Below are positions 1 to 9,807 of a stretch of DNA of 30,158 nt, one piece after another. The stretch is from Alphaproteobacteria bacterium (GTDB lineage: Bacteria; Pseudomonadota; Alphaproteobacteria; UBA9219), in assembly GCA_028716765.1 (NCBI GenBank), contig JAQUPC010000007.1:1-30158 (forward strand). Direction: 5' to 3'. The position numbers and the translations under genes were made by a program. Every line of letters starts with the position of its first letter. The first letter of the stretch is position 1. Under the pieces are notes generated by a model, which had not been told where the DNA came from, made no database searches, and saw only the letters and a program-made list of their open reading frames with translations.

Positions 1-94
1 CTCGTTGCAGCTCCTTTGGTGCGAACAGCAATATCGCGCCCGCCCCCGCCAGAGGCAAAAACGTCAAGAGGCTGAGGATGGGAAAACCGGCCAT
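1..94 (-). CDS. nuoM: NADH-quinone oxidoreductase subunit M (5' end only)
   Basis: Only the first 31 codons lie in the window; the reading frame runs off the low-coordinate edge. The ATG at 94 opens a hydrophobic N-terminus (MAGFPILSLLTFLPLAGAGA), which fits the first membrane helix of NuoM, an antiporter-like proton-pumping subunit of complex I. The start lies two bases after the stop of the solute-binding protein gene that separates it from nuoL, so translation of the two is probably coupled. The call rests on position at the end of the nuo operon plus this short hydrophobic start. Confidence 0.8.
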   Translation of the reverse strand, partial: MAGFPILSLLTFLPLAGAGAILLFAPKELQR

Positions 95-96
95 GT

Positions 97-978
97 TCAG
101 GGCGTTGCGTTTTTACGGTAGGGCGTTGCCACGGGAAAAATCGCGCCGGGCACCACTTCGTATTTCGCCAGAATACGGTCGATTTGCCCGTCGCCGTAAA
201 GTTCATGAATGGCGGTGTTGAGAAGATCGCGCAATTCCCATTCGCCCTTGGCGACGGCGAAAACGGCGGCAAGCGTGCGCAACGGCGGCACGCCGTCAAC
301 GCGGCGCAACGTTTTTCCCGGATTGCTTTTGTTGTAGTAAACGATGTCCGAGGCCTCGGTAAACACCACATCGGCTTTTTTCGCCGCGACGGCGTCGAGC
401 ACCTGCGCTTCGTCCGACATCTGCGGCAGGGCATAGGATTTTGCCTTGGGGAAGGTCGTTTTCGCCACGGCCTCGATCGTGCTGCCGTCGACGGTGGCGA
501 TGGAAACATTTGCGCCGTTGATGGCGTCAAGGTTGCCGTCGAAACGCGCATCGCCGCCGCGCACGTAGGCGTAAAGCGGCGCATAGGCCACGGCCGCGGT
601 CGGCTCGACCCGTTGCGCACGTGCGGCGCTCAGCCTTACGCCGCTACAAAAGGCGTCCTGCTTGCCGCTGCGCAGGTTGTCGGGAAAAATGCCGTAGCCC
701 GTCTCCTCCTGCCATTCGATCCTGATGGCCGCGCTCTTGCCGATGGCCTCCATGATCTCGTAATTGATGCCGCTCATTTTCTTCGTGTTCGGGTCGATCA
801 GAAAATAGGGCGGCCATGCCGCGTAGGCGCAGCGGAGCGTGCGCGTGCGCATGACGCGTTCGAACGCCGTTTCTTTTTTTGTTTGTTGCCATCCTGTATT
901 CGCTGGGGGCCGGAACAAGACGAGGGCCAGCGCCAAAACGGCCAGGACAAGAGCCACGTAGCCAATTTTGTTATTCAT
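97..978 (-). CDS. Membrane-anchored solute-binding protein (SBP_bac_3-like) inside the nuo operon
   Basis: This 293-residue protein resembles the periplasmic amino-acid-type solute-binding fold (family 3). Residues about 4-22 form one hydrophobic helix with no obvious signal-peptidase site after it, so it is probably anchored to the inner membrane facing the periplasm. Family-like motifs are WPPYFLIDPNTKKMSGINYE near residues 55-75 and an Arg in SAARAQRVEP where these proteins often hold the ligand carboxylate. The ATG at 978 follows a good ribosome site (AAGGGGCGG). It starts 13 bases after the nuoL stop and ends two bases before nuoM, so it is part of the operon. It is clearly paralogous to the plus-strand gene at 13728-14570 (shared ETAFxRV, PNTxKxSGINYxxMEAxGK, GDxRFDGN). 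No permease or ATPase gene is nearby. The ligand and any link to complex I are unknown. Confidence 0.85.
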   Translation of the reverse strand: MNNKIGYVALVLAVLALALVLFRPPANTGWQQTKKETAFERVMRTRTLRCAYAAWPPYFLIDPNTKKMSGINYEIMEAIGKSAAIRIEWQEETGYGIFPDNLRSGKQDAFCSGVRLSAARAQRVEPTAAVAYAPLYAYVRGGDARFDGNLDAINGANVSIATVDGSTIEAVAKTTFPKAKSYALPQMSDEAQVLDAVAAKKADVVFTEASDIVYYNKSNPGKTLRRVDGVPPLRTLAAVFAVAKGEWELRDLLNTAIHELYGDGQIDRILAKYEVVPGAIFPVATPYRKNATP

Positions 979-991
979 TTCCGCCCCTTCC

Positions 992-2914
992 TTACAAGCT
1001 AAGCCATGCCCACAGGGCCAAACCGGCCAGCCCCGCCACCATAGCGAACGCGTAATGATTGAGATAGCCCGTTTGCAGCGCCGCCCCGCGCCGCCCCAGC
1101 CGCGCGGCCATAGCGGCTATGCCGTCCGGACCGTAGCCGTCGATGAGTTTTTCGTCCCCGGTTTTCCAAAAGGCCCGTCCCAATTTTTGCGCGTTTCGCG
1201 TGAACAGGGCGTCATAAGCCGCATCGGCGTAGTAGCCGTTAAGCACGGCGCGGTAGACGCCGCCAAGGGCCTTCGCCAGCGTCTGCGGCCATGCCGGTTT
1301 TTTCAGATAGAATACATACGCAAGACCGAGCCCCGCGAGCGCCATGATCGCGGGCAGCGCCCTGATAAACTCCGGCAGGTGTTGCGGCGCGCCCGTTATG
1401 AACAGGGATTTGTTCCAAAAGGTCTCTTGTCCCGCGTCCACGAACCAGTCCTCGGCGAGCCAGCCCGCAAAAACCGCGCCGAGCGCCAAGGGCACAAGCG
1501 GGCCGAGCATAATCCAGGGCGACTCGTGTGCGTGTTCCGCCGTTTTGCCTGCCGCGCCATGAAACGTGAGAAAGACAAGACGTCCGGCATAGAAGGCCGT
1601 CATAAACGCGGTCACGAGGCCAAGCGCATAGCCAAGCCTTCCAGTCCATGCCGATGCCGCGTAGGCCGCGTTCAAAATCGCGTCCTTGGAATAAAAACCG
1701 GAAAAGCCGAACACGCCGTCAATGCCGATGCCCGCAAGCGCCAGCACGCCGATCCACATCAGGGCATAGGTGAACGGCGTTTTTCGCCACAGACCGCCCA
1801 TGCGGCGCATATCCTGTTCGCCGCCCAGCGCGTGGATGACCGAGCCCGCCGCAAGAAACAAAAGCGCCTTGAAAAACGCGTGCGTGACGAGGTGGAACAT
1901 CGCTGTGGAATAAGCCGACACGCCGAGTGCCAGAAACATGTACCCCAGCTGGCTGATCGTCGACCACGCGATCACGCGCTTGATGTCGAATTGCGTCAGC
2001 GCTACGCAGGCCGCGAAAAACGCGGTGACCGCGCCCACAACGGTGACGACGGCGAGCGCCTCCGGGGCATGTTCGAACAACGGCGAAAGACGCGCCACCA
2101 TGAACACGCCCGCGGCGACCATCGTCGCCGCATGGATCAGCGCCGAAACCGGCGTTGGCCCTTCCATCGCATCCGGCAGCCATGTATGGAGGCCGATCTG
2201 CGCCGATTTGGCCATCGCGCCCAAGAACAGCAAGAGACAAATGGTTGTCAGGGCCGGAAGCTTGAGGCCCATGAACGGCAACGTCACGGCGGCCAAATCC
2301 GGCGCGAGCGCCGCCAGCGTATCGAATCGCACCGAATGGAAAAGGATAAAGCAGCCGAAGATGCCGAGCAAAAACCCGGCGTCACCGGCGCGGTTGACGA
2401 GAAACGCCTTGATGGCCGCGGCGTTTGCGGCGGGTTTTTCGTACCAGAAGCCGATAAGGAGATAGGACATCAGCCCCACGCCTTCCCAGCCGAAGAACAG
2501 CTGCAGCAGGTTGCCCGACGTCACCAGCATCAGCATGAAAAACGTGAACAGGCTGAGATAGACCATAAAGCGCGGCATGCCCTTGTCGCGGCGCATGTAG
2601 CCTATGGAATACACATGCACCACGGCCGAGATGCCGTTGACCACGAGCATCATGAGGGCGCTGAGCGTGTCGATTTTCAGGCTCCAGTTTGCCTTGAGCT
2701 CGCCGGATTCCAGCCACGTGCCAAGAACATGCGAACGGGCCGCGCCGTGCAGCGCCACATCGCGGAAAATCAGGGCCGACAAAACCGCCGCCGCCAGCAC
2801 CGCGCCGGAGGCTATGAGCCCCGAGCCCTTGCCGCTTGGCTTTCGGCCGAACAGGCCAGCGCCAACCGCCCCAAGGAGCGGCAGAAAAACGGCGGCGAGG
2901 TCAAGCAACATCAT
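992..2914 (-). CDS. nuoL: NADH-quinone oxidoreductase subunit L
   Basis: NuoL is the distal antiporter-like membrane subunit of complex I and takes part in proton pumping. The 640 residues are almost wholly hydrophobic with many predicted membrane helices. They contain typical NuoL stretches such as LLQLFFGWEGVGLMSYLLIG (near 140), LHTWLPDAMEGPTPVSALIH (near 243) and SQLGYMFLALG. Length is normal for the family. The ATG at 2914 lies three bases after the nuoK stop; a second ATG directly follows and could equally be the start. Downstream, instead of nuoM, comes a solute-binding protein gene. Confidence 0.97.
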   Translation of the reverse strand: MMLLDLAAVFLPLLGAVGAGLFGRKPSGKGSGLIASGAVLAAAVLSALIFRDVALHGAARSHVLGTWLESGELKANWSLKIDTLSALMMLVVNGISAVVHVYSIGYMRRDKGMPRFMVYLSLFTFFMLMLVTSGNLLQLFFGWEGVGLMSYLLIGFWYEKPAANAAAIKAFLVNRAGDAGFLLGIFGCFILFHSVRFDTLAALAPDLAAVTLPFMGLKLPALTTICLLLFLGAMAKSAQIGLHTWLPDAMEGPTPVSALIHAATMVAAGVFMVARLSPLFEHAPEALAVVTVVGAVTAFFAACVALTQFDIKRVIAWSTISQLGYMFLALGVSAYSTAMFHLVTHAFFKALLFLAAGSVIHALGGEQDMRRMGGLWRKTPFTYALMWIGVLALAGIGIDGVFGFSGFYSKDAILNAAYAASAWTGRLGYALGLVTAFMTAFYAGRLVFLTFHGAAGKTAEHAHESPWIMLGPLVPLALGAVFAGWLAEDWFVDAGQETFWNKSLFITGAPQHLPEFIRALPAIMALAGLGLAYVFYLKKPAWPQTLAKALGGVYRAVLNGYYADAAYDALFTRNAQKLGRAFWKTGDEKLIDGYGPDGIAAMAARLGRRGAALQTGYLNHYAFAMVAGLAGLALWAWLSL

Positions 2915-2917
2915 AGT

Positions 2918-3241
2918 CTAGCCTTTCAACGCACTGACGTCTTCGACCGCGATCGAGCCGCGGTTGCGGAACGTGACGACAAGAATGGCGAGGCCTATGG
3001 CGATTTCCGCCGCTGCGACCGTCAGCACGATCATCGCGAACGCCTGCCCGCCCAAATTGTGCAGAAACGCCGAAAAAGCGACGAAATTAATGTTCGCGGC
3101 TAAAAGCATAAGTTCGATCGACATCAATATGACAAGGACGTTTTTACGGCGAATGAAAACGCCGAGCGCGCCGATGCTGAACAAAACGGCGGCGAGAAAC
3201 AGGAAATGGTTGAGCGTGAGGGGTTGCGCAAGAAAGCTCAT
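2918..3241 (-). CDS. nuoK: NADH-quinone oxidoreductase subunit K
   Basis: NuoK is a small three-helix membrane subunit of complex I (MrpC-like) involved in proton translocation. The 107 residues contain the family stretch [15 protein letters not shown]. Glu43 and Glu79 correspond to the two functionally important buried glutamates of E. coli NuoK (Glu36 and Glu72) if a seven-residue N-terminal extension is allowed. The start codon overlaps the nuoJ stop as ATGA, which supports both the start and translational coupling. Confidence 0.96.
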   Translation of the reverse strand: MSFLAQPLTLNHFLFLAAVLFSIGALGVFIRRKNVLVILMSIELMLLAANINFVAFSAFLHNLGGQAFAMIVLTVAAAEIAIGLAILVVTFRNRGSIAVEDVSALKG

Positions 3242-3834
3242 ATCTCCACTCCCTTGCCGGTTTCGGCCTTTCTCACTTCAAGAACGTCTTCGGGCCTGCG
3301 CGCCAGTTGATCGGCGGCGCGTTGCCTGCGCGACGAACCTCCGCCGCGCAACGCCAGAACGACCGCGCCGATCATCGCCACCAGAAGGATTAGGCCCGCG
3401 GTTTGAAACGGAAGCATATAATCGGTGTAAAGAACGCGCCCCAGAGCCTGCGTGTTGCCGATGGCAATATCCGGGGCCGGCGCGGACGGTCCCGAACGCC
3501 ACGCCGCCGCCATAAGCGCGAGCTGAACCAAAAGAACGGCGCCGATGCCAAGGCCGGCGCCGAGGCTTTTGCGCGGCGTTCGCGGCGCTTCGTTCTTGCG
3601 CAGATCGAGCATCATGACGACGAAAAGGAACAGAACCGCGACGGCGCCCGCGTAAACGATAATAAGCATAAACGCTAAAAATTCGGCGCCGAGCAGCAGG
3701 AACAGCCCGGCTGCGTTGAAGAAACACACAACGAGAAACAATACCGCATGAACGGGATTCCGCGCCGCGACCACCATGATGGCTGAAGCGATCAGCGCGG
3801 CGGAGAAAAGATAGAAGAGCGCCGTGATTATCAT
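3238..3834 (-). CDS. nuoJ: NADH-quinone oxidoreductase subunit J
   Basis: NuoJ is a membrane subunit of complex I next to NuoK and NuoA. The 198 residues start with a hydrophobic helix, followed by the conserved region [20 protein letters not shown] and then [20 protein letters not shown], which is diagnostic for NuoJ/ND6. The C-terminal 30 residues are polar and charged. The gene lies six bases downstream of nuoI and overlaps nuoK by four bases. Confidence 0.96.
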   Translation of the reverse strand: MIITALFYLFSAALIASAIMVVAARNPVHAVLFLVVCFFNAAGLFLLLGAEFLAFMLIIVYAGAVAVLFLFVVMMLDLRKNEAPRTPRKSLGAGLGIGAVLLVQLALMAAAWRSGPSAPAPDIAIGNTQALGRVLYTDYMLPFQTAGLILLVAMIGAVVLALRGGGSSRRQRAADQLARRPEDVLEVRKAETGKGVEI

Positions 3835-3840
3835 ATTTTC

Positions 3841-4326
3841 CTACCTATACCGTTCATCCGCCGCAAGGCAGGCGGCGATTTCGGCCTCCCAGCGGTCGCC
3901 GTTCGCCAGAAGCCGTTCCTTGTCATAAAGCAGTTCCTCGTGCGTTTCCGTGGCGAATTCGAAGTTCGGCCCTTCGACGATGGCGTCGACCGGGCACGCT
4001 TCCTGACACATTCCGCAATAAATGCACTTGGTCATGTCGATGTCGTAGCGCGTCGTGCGGCGCGAGCCGTCGGCGCGCATTTCGGATTCGATGGTGATGG
4101 CGAGCGCGGGGCAAATCGCTTCGCACAGCTTGCAGGCGATGCAGCGTTCTTCGCCGTTCGCATAGCGGCGCAAAGCGTGCTCGCCGCGAAAGCGCGGGCT
4201 GATCGGGCCTTTTTCGTAAGGGTAGTTCAGAGTCGCCTTCGGCCGGAACAGGGCGCGAAACGTGCGGCTGAAACCCTTGAAGATATCGGCGAACGGCACT
4301 TGCCTGAGGATCGAGCCCTTACCCAT
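3841..4326 (-). CDS. nuoI: NADH-quinone oxidoreductase subunit I (two 4Fe-4S clusters)
   Basis: NuoI is the peripheral subunit that carries clusters N6a and N6b and passes electrons from NuoG towards NuoB. The 161-residue protein has two ferredoxin motifs, [12 protein letters not shown] (Cys62, 65, 68, 72) and [12 protein letters not shown] (Cys101, 104, 107, 111), each completing the other's cluster in the usual way. Length is typical of Alphaproteobacteria. The start at 4326 overlaps the end of nuoH by eight bases. Confidence 0.97.
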   Translation of the reverse strand: MGKGSILRQVPFADIFKGFSRTFRALFRPKATLNYPYEKGPISPRFRGEHALRRYANGEERCIACKLCEAICPALAITIESEMRADGSRRTTRYDIDMTKCIYCGMCQEACPVDAIVEGPNFEFATETHEELLYDKERLLANGDRWEAEIAACLAADERYR

Positions 4327-5320
4327 GCGGCAAGCCTCCGGCGAACATCAGCGTTCCGGCGACAACCACCGTCCACAGAAGGGCAAGCGGCAACAGGCGT
4401 TTCCAGCCGATACGCATCAACTGATCGTAGCGGTAGCGCGGCAGCGTCGCGCGCGCCCATACGAACACGAACAGGCACAAGGCGATCTTGAGCGCGAACC
4501 ATATGAAGCCCGGCACGAACGACAAAGCTGCGAAGGGCGGCAGCCAGCCGCCGAGAAACAGGATCGAGGCCATCGCGCTCATCAAAATCATGTTGGCGTA
4601 TTCGCCGAGGAAAAACAACGCGAACGGGATCGACGAATATTCGGTGTGAAAACCCCCGACGAGTTCGGATTCGCCCTCGGGCAAATCGAACGGCACGCGG
4701 TTGGTCTCCGCCAGCGCCGCGACGAAAAACACGATGAACATGGGGAACAGGAACGAAGCCGCGAACCAGCCGCCTCGCTGCGCTTCGACGATAGCGCTCA
4801 GGTTCAGTGAGCCTGTTTTAAGCAGCACCGTGACAAGGACAAGGCCGATGGCGACTTCGTACGAGATCATCTGCGCCGCCGCGCGCATGGCGCCGAGAAA
4901 CGCATAGCGCGAGTTCGACGCCCATCCCGCGATGATGATGCCGTAAACGCCGAGCGAGGAAATCGCCAGAAGATACAAGATTCCGGCGTCGATATTGGCC
5001 AAAACGGCGCCTGCGCCGAACGGGATCACGGCCCAGCCCGCCAGCGCGAGAAAGAAGGTGAAAACCGGGGCGAGGAGGAACAGGCCGGCATTGGCGCGAA
5101 GCGGGATGATCGTTTCCTTGCCGAGCAGTTTCAGGCCGTCGGCCACGGGCTGGAGCAGGCCGAACGGTCCGGTGACGTTCGGCCCCTTGCGTATTTGCAT
5201 CGCCGCCAGAACCTTGCGCTCGGCGTACGTGAGGTAAGACACCGCCGCCAAAAGCCCGGCGACGATGCCGGCGCTTTTGAGGAGAATAAGAAACGTTTGA
5301 TAATCCGGCACAAGACTCAT
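4319..5320 (-). CDS. nuoH: NADH-quinone oxidoreductase subunit H
   Basis: NuoH is the membrane subunit of complex I that forms much of the quinone-binding channel together with NuoB and NuoD. The 333 residues hold about eight hydrophobic helices and the family signatures [17 protein letters not shown] (near 28-44) and [18 protein letters not shown] in a cytoplasmic loop. Its ATG shares a base with the nuoG stop (TAATG), so the two genes are probably translationally coupled. Confidence 0.97.
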   Translation of the reverse strand: MSLVPDYQTFLILLKSAGIVAGLLAAVSYLTYAERKVLAAMQIRKGPNVTGPFGLLQPVADGLKLLGKETIIPLRANAGLFLLAPVFTFFLALAGWAVIPFGAGAVLANIDAGILYLLAISSLGVYGIIIAGWASNSRYAFLGAMRAAAQMISYEVAIGLVLVTVLLKTGSLNLSAIVEAQRGGWFAASFLFPMFIVFFVAALAETNRVPFDLPEGESELVGGFHTEYSSIPFALFFLGEYANMILMSAMASILFLGGWLPPFAALSFVPGFIWFALKIALCLFVFVWARATLPRYRYDQLMRIGWKRLLPLALLWTVVVAGTLMFAGGLPHG

Positions 5321-7374
5321 TATTGCGGTTCCTTGCGGACAAAGGGCCAGATTTCTTCCGTGCAGGCGGCCATCGTGGGCGAGGCACGGCTGACGGGATC
5401 GGTCATGTAAAAATTGTTTATCACAGGCGCAAAAGCATCCGAAGAGACTTTACCCGTCTTGCCGAACGCCTTCCATTCGGCTTTTGCGATTTGGCCGATG
5501 GCCGCCATAGCGGGGCACGCTTCGTTCATTTCGGCGCGGAGCGAAGCCAGCGAGTCAAAGGGCAGGGACTTGCCCAAGGCATCGGCCACGGCGCAAACGA
5601 TGGCCCAATCCTCGCGAGCCTCGCCGGGTGACGACACGGCCTTGCGAGACTGTTGCGGACGGCCTTCGGTGTTGACGTATGTGCCGTCCTTTTCGGTATA
5701 GGCCGCGCCCGGTAAAATCACGCCGGCGCGTTCGGCGCCTTTGTCGCCGTGATGGCCCTGATAGATGACGAAGGCGTTGCCGAGCCGGGCCGTGTCGATC
5801 TCATCCGCGCCGAGAAGATAGACGGCGTCCATTTCTCCGCCGCTTGCCGCTTGCAAGACGCCGTTTGTGGCAAGTCCGTAAGCCTGCGGCACAAAGCCGA
5901 AATCGAGGGCCGCCGTGCGCGCCGCCGCCAGCTGCAATACGTTGAAGCCGTTCCAGTCGAGGCGGATCATGTTGCAGGTCTCGGCCGTTTCGCGCGCCAG
6001 CGCATGAATCGCCGCCCCGTCCGGCCGCGCCAGCGCGCCAGCGCCGAGGATCAGCATGGGGTTTTGCGCCTCCCGCAGGACTTTGGCGAAGGCCGGCTTG
6101 CCTTTTATGATATCGCGCAGAATTCCGGGCGAGGAGCCGATATGATCATAGGGATAGGATAGATCGTCCGGCGCGCCGATCAGCCCGACAGGTAATCCGT
6201 TTTGCCGCCAGCTCTTGCGGATGCGCGCGTTGACGAGCGGCGCTTCATGGCGGGGGTTGGCGCCGATGAGCAGGATCGCATCGGCCTTTTCGATGCCCGC
6301 GATCGTCGTGTTCATGATGTAGGCGGCGCGCGACGAAACGTCGTAAACCGCGCCGTCCTGACGGCAATCGAGATGCGGCGAGCCGAGTGCCTTCATAAGC
6401 GTTTTAAGCGCGAACAGGCTTTCGCAATCCACGAGATCGCCCGCCAGAGCGGCGATACGCTCCGGCGCCACGCCTTTCAACCGGTCCGCAATGACGGCGA
6501 GCGCTTCCTCCCGGCTTGCCGGGCGCAACTTGCCGTTTTCGCGGACATACGGCCGGTCGAGCCGCCGGAAACCGAGACCGTCGCAGGCGTAGCGCGTCTT
6601 GTCGCTGATCCATTCTTCGTTGATGGCGTCGTTCCGGCGCGGCAGGATGCGCACGACCTTGCTGCCGCAGCTGTCGATACGGATGTTGCTGCCTACGGCG
6701 TCCATCACGTCGATGCCGTCCGTGTGCTGCAATTCCCACGGGCGGTACGTAAAGGCGAACGGCTTGCTGGTCAGCGCGCCGACGGGGCAGACGTCGGCCA
6801 GATTGCCGGACAGTTCGGACGTCAGGGGCTTGCCCGTGCCGGTATCGATCTCCATATTCTCGCCGCGGAACAGGCCGCCGAGCGCAGGCGTTCCCGCGAT
6901 CTCGCCGGCAAAGCGGATGCAGCGCGTGCAATGGATGCAGCGCGTCATGACGGTTTTGATAAGCGGCCCCAATTCCTTGTCGTCGACCAGTCGCCGTTTT
7001 TCTTTCGTACAGCCGCGATCCCCTCCATAGGCGAAGGCCTCGTCCTGCAAATCGCACTCGCCGCCCTGATCGCACACGGGGCAGTCGAGCGGGTGGTTGA
7101 GAAGCAACAGCTCCATCACGTCCTTGCGCGCCTTCTGTACCATCGGCGTATCGGTGCGCACCACCATGCCGTCGGCGCAGGGCATCGCGCAGCTTGCGAC
7201 GGGTTTCGGGGTCTTTTCGATTTCGACCAGGCACATGCGGCAATTGCCCGCGACGGTGAGCTTTTCGTGATAGCAAAAACGCGGAATCTCGATGCCCAGC
7301 CTCTCGCACGCCTGCAGCACCGACGTGTCCGGCTCGACCTCGATCTCCCTGCCGTTGATGGTGAGTTTAGGCAT
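5320..7374 (-). CDS. nuoG: NADH-quinone oxidoreductase subunit G (Fe-S, molybdopterin-oxidoreductase fold)
   Basis: NuoG is the large iron-sulfur subunit of the NADH-oxidising arm. The 684-residue protein has an N-terminal 2Fe-2S ferredoxin domain (Cys34, 45, 48, 62). Next is the HPLDCPVC motif region (His94, Cys98, 101, 107) for cluster N5, then Cys146, 149, 152 and 196 for N4. The rest resembles the molybdopterin-oxidoreductase fold without the cofactor. The extra N7 cluster motif of E. coli NuoG was not seen, as is usual in Alphaproteobacteria. The start at 7374 lies three bases after the nuoF stop. Confidence 0.97.
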   Translation of the reverse strand: MPKLTINGREIEVEPDTSVLQACERLGIEIPRFCYHEKLTVAGNCRMCLVEIEKTPKPVASCAMPCADGMVVRTDTPMVQKARKDVMELLLLNHPLDCPVCDQGGECDLQDEAFAYGGDRGCTKEKRRLVDDKELGPLIKTVMTRCIHCTRCIRFAGEIAGTPALGGLFRGENMEIDTGTGKPLTSELSGNLADVCPVGALTSKPFAFTYRPWELQHTDGIDVMDAVGSNIRIDSCGSKVVRILPRRNDAINEEWISDKTRYACDGLGFRRLDRPYVRENGKLRPASREEALAVIADRLKGVAPERIAALAGDLVDCESLFALKTLMKALGSPHLDCRQDGAVYDVSSRAAYIMNTTIAGIEKADAILLIGANPRHEAPLVNARIRKSWRQNGLPVGLIGAPDDLSYPYDHIGSSPGILRDIIKGKPAFAKVLREAQNPMLILGAGALARPDGAAIHALARETAETCNMIRLDWNGFNVLQLAAARTAALDFGFVPQAYGLATNGVLQAASGGEMDAVYLLGADEIDTARLGNAFVIYQGHHGDKGAERAGVILPGAAYTEKDGTYVNTEGRPQQSRKAVSSPGEAREDWAIVCAVADALGKSLPFDSLASLRAEMNEACPAMAAIGQIAKAEWKAFGKTGKVSSDAFAPVINNFYMTDPVSRASPTMAACTEEIWPFVRKEPQ

Positions 7375-7377
7375 GGC

Positions 7378-8661
7378 TCAGGCCGCTCCCTTGGTCTTTT
7401 GCCGATAAAGCGCGATCCGTGCCTCCATCACCGGGCGGAAGTGGCGGATGAGTCCTTGAACGGGCCATGCCGCGGCGTCGCCGAGCGCGCAAATGGTGCG
7501 GCCTTCGATTTTCTTTGTTATTTCAAGGAGTAGGTCGATTTCTTCCGGCTCGGCCTCGCCCGTGACCATGCGCTGCATGATGCGCGCCATCCAGCCCGTG
7601 CCTTCGCGGCAAGGCGTGCACTGGCCGCAGCTTTCATGCATGTAAAAACGGCTGAGCCGCGCGACAGCCTCGATGATGTCGGTGGACTTGTCCATGACGA
7701 TCACGCCGCCCGTGCCGAGGCCCGATTGCGCGGCGTTGAGGCTGTCGAAGTCCATCAGCACGGTTTCGCATATATCTTTTGGCAGGACGGGAACGGACGA
7801 GCCGCCCGGAATGACGGCGAGCAGGTTGTCCCATCCGCCGCGCACGCCGCCTGCGCGCGTTTCGATCAGCTCTTTGAGCGGCACGCCCATCGCTTCCTCG
7901 ACGACGCAGGGCTTGTTGACGTGTCCGGAAATGCAAAAAAGCTTGGTGCCCGCGTTCTTCGGCCGTCCAATGCCCGCGAACCACGCCGCGCCGCGCCGCA
8001 GAATTTCGGGCACGGCGGCAATCGTCTCGACGTTGTTGATCGTCGTCGGGCATCCGTAAAGTCCGGAGCCCGCCGGAAACGGCGGTTTGTTGCGCGGCTG
8101 GCCTTTCCTGCCTTCGAGCGATTCCAGAAGCGCCGTTTCCTCGCCGCAGATGTAAGCGCCCGCGCCGCGATGCAGAAATACGTCACAATCCCATCCGGAT
8201 GCGGCGGCGTTCCGGCCCAGAAGGCCGTCAGCATAAGCTTCGTCGACGGCCTTCTGGAGAATCTCCGCTTCAGCACAGAACTCGCCGCGGATGTATATGT
8301 AACAGGTATGCGCGTTGATCGCCGCCGCGGCGCAAAGAATGCCTTCCAGCAGGCGGTGCGGCTCGTGGCGCAGGATTTCGCGATCCTTGCATGTGCCGGG
8401 TTCGGACTCATCCGCGTTCACGATCAGGTAGTGAGGCTTTTCGGACGGCGGCGGCATGAACGACCATTTCAGGCCTGTGGGAAACCCTGCGCCGCCGCGC
8501 CCGCGCAGGCCCGAGGCTTTCATTTCCTCGATAAGCCACCCGGCGCCTTTTTGTATAAACGAAGCCGTATCCTTCCAAACGCCGCGGGCTCGCGCGGCCT
8601 CAAGGGCCCACGGCGACGCGCCGTCGAGGTTCGTGAAGATGCGGTCTCTTGCGTCCAGCAT
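7378..8661 (-). CDS. nuoF: NADH-quinone oxidoreductase subunit F (FMN, NADH-binding)
   Basis: NuoF binds NADH and FMN and is the electron entry point of complex I. The 427-residue reading starts at the ATG at 8661, which overlaps the nuoE stop as ATGA and follows an AAAAGGCG ribosome site. The open frame continues upstream, but that part lies inside nuoE and looks non-coding. Motifs: [10 protein letters not shown] (54-63) of the FMN/NADH fold, [13 protein letters not shown] (near 82-94), and the 4Fe-4S N3 ligands Cys345, 348, 351 (ESCGQCTPC) and Cys391. Confidence 0.97.
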   Translation of the reverse strand: MLDARDRIFTNLDGASPWALEAARARGVWKDTASFIQKGAGWLIEEMKASGLRGRGGAGFPTGLKWSFMPPPSEKPHYLIVNADESEPGTCKDREILRHEPHRLLEGILCAAAAINAHTCYIYIRGEFCAEAEILQKAVDEAYADGLLGRNAAASGWDCDVFLHRGAGAYICGEETALLESLEGRKGQPRNKPPFPAGSGLYGCPTTINNVETIAAVPEILRRGAAWFAGIGRPKNAGTKLFCISGHVNKPCVVEEAMGVPLKELIETRAGGVRGGWDNLLAVIPGGSSVPVLPKDICETVLMDFDSLNAAQSGLGTGGVIVMDKSTDIIEAVARLSRFYMHESCGQCTPCREGTGWMARIMQRMVTGEAEPEEIDLLLEITKKIEGRTICALGDAAAWPVQGLIRHFRPVMEARIALYRQKTKGAA

Positions 8662-9194
8662 CACCGCGCCTTTTTTCCCGCGGGCTTCGCCGCGAGCGTG
8701 TCGAGCGTTTTTTCCAACTTTTCCGGCGTCAGGTTTTCGTAAGTGGTGTCGTTGATTTGCGCGGCGGGCGCGCAGGTGCAGGCGCCGAGGCATTCCACTT
8801 CGGTCAGCGTAAACTTGCCGTCCGCTGTGGTTTCACCGGGATTGATGCCGAGTTTCTTGCGGCACGTTTCGACGATTTTGTCCGAACCCTTTAACCAGCA
8901 AGGCGTTGTCCGGCACACCTGAATATGATGCTGGCCCACGGGTGTGAGGTTGAACATGGTGTAAAACGTCGCGGCCTCGTAAACCCGCACGGGCGGCAAG
9001 CCGAGCAGGACGGCCACGGCGTCCATCGCCGCGCGCGGCAGCCAGTTGCCGCTTTGGCGCTGGGCCAGCTCCAGAAGCGGCACAAGGGCGCTGGCCTGAC
9101 GGCCTTCGGGATATTTGGCGATGATCTTTTTCGCCTTCGCCAGATTTGATGTCGTGAAGACGAAGGAAGAGGGCGGATTTGCGGGCGTTTTCAT
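8661..9194 (-). CDS. nuoE: NADH-quinone oxidoreductase subunit E (2Fe-2S)
   Basis: NuoE is the 24-kDa-type thioredoxin-fold subunit that carries cluster N1a next to NuoF. The four cluster cysteines are Cys94 and Cys99 (CRTTPC) and Cys135 and Cys139 (CLGAC). The 177 residues make it somewhat shorter than many alphaproteobacterial NuoE proteins, which often have longer tails. The start at 9194 overlaps the stop of the preceding unknown gene as ATGA, so it is translated in step with that gene rather than directly after nuoD. Confidence 0.96.
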   Translation of the reverse strand: MKTPANPPSSFVFTTSNLAKAKKIIAKYPEGRQASALVPLLELAQRQSGNWLPRAAMDAVAVLLGLPPVRVYEAATFYTMFNLTPVGQHHIQVCRTTPCWLKGSDKIVETCRKKLGINPGETTADGKFTLTEVECLGACTCAPAAQINDTTYENLTPEKLEKTLDTLAAKPAGKKAR

Positions 9195-9787
9195 GGCTGG
9201 GGCTTGATCTCTTCCACGGTTCTCACAGGTTTGTGCTGGCCCGTTGTTTCCGGGCGGGTTTTCATCATAACGCCCAGTTCCACCGTTTTACACAATTCGA
9301 TTTCGTAGGGCTTGTCCGTTCGCACCAGGGCCAGCATCACAAGCCGCACACCGTCTTTTCTTGCCAGATAATGGCCATCAACGAAATAGGAATGGCCGTC
9401 GTAAGCGACTTCGAGCCTGTTTTTCTTAAGGGCGAAATCGCCTTTTAAGGCGGCTTCCCGTTCCCCGGAAAGGCCTATATCAAGCACGCCTTTGCGGGAA
9501 AGGGGCGAGGCCTTGTGCAAAAGCACGACGTTAAGATCGGCGAGTTCCTCCGGCAAATGCATCAACACATTGACGCAATCCGGGGCGCCTAAAACAGGCC
9601 TTGACCCCATAAAATCCAGATAGTGCTCCAGTTGTTCTTCCGGCACAAGGAAAGCGACGGGATTTCCTCCGTACAGCATTCCGGTCCAGAAGGTTCCCAC
9701 GACAACGAATGTGACGCCGCTTTTCGTTTCGTTATCCGTCACAAGATCGCCAACGGATGGTATCATAAGCGCTTCCGTTCCTTCCAT
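9191..9787 (-). CDS. Protein of unknown function between nuoD and nuoE (198 aa)
   Basis: I do not recognise this 198-residue protein. It has no signal peptide, clear membrane helix or cysteine cluster motif, so it should be cytoplasmic. It begins MEGTEALMIPSVGDLVTDNE and has a beta-rich look, with many short hydrophobic runs such as VTFVVVGTFWTGM and CVNVLMHL, ending in a charged, proline-containing tail. I chose the ATG at 9787 because AGGGGG sits about seven bases upstream and it begins 20 bases after the nuoD stop. The frame stays open further upstream inside nuoD. An ATG at 9766 is an alternative. It overlaps nuoE by ATGA, so it is a genuine operon member. It could be an assembly or regulatory factor of the enzyme, or a passenger; that is inference only. 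Confidence 0.8.
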   Translation of the reverse strand: MEGTEALMIPSVGDLVTDNETKSGVTFVVVGTFWTGMLYGGNPVAFLVPEEQLEHYLDFMGSRPVLGAPDCVNVLMHLPEELADLNVVLLHKASPLSRKGVLDIGLSGEREAALKGDFALKKNRLEVAYDGHSYFVDGHYLARKDGVRLVMLALVRTDKPYEIELCKTVELGVMMKTRPETTGQHKPVRTVEEIKPQP

Positions 9788-9807
9788 GCCCGGCCCCCTG
9801 CTGGTTG

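Noticed and set aside
968..3103. 711-codon open frame on the plus strand opposite nuoL and nuoK
   Set aside because: It is antisense to well-conserved complex I genes, is extremely rich in Arg, His and Gln, has no hydrophobic core pattern, and arises from GC-rich codon bias.
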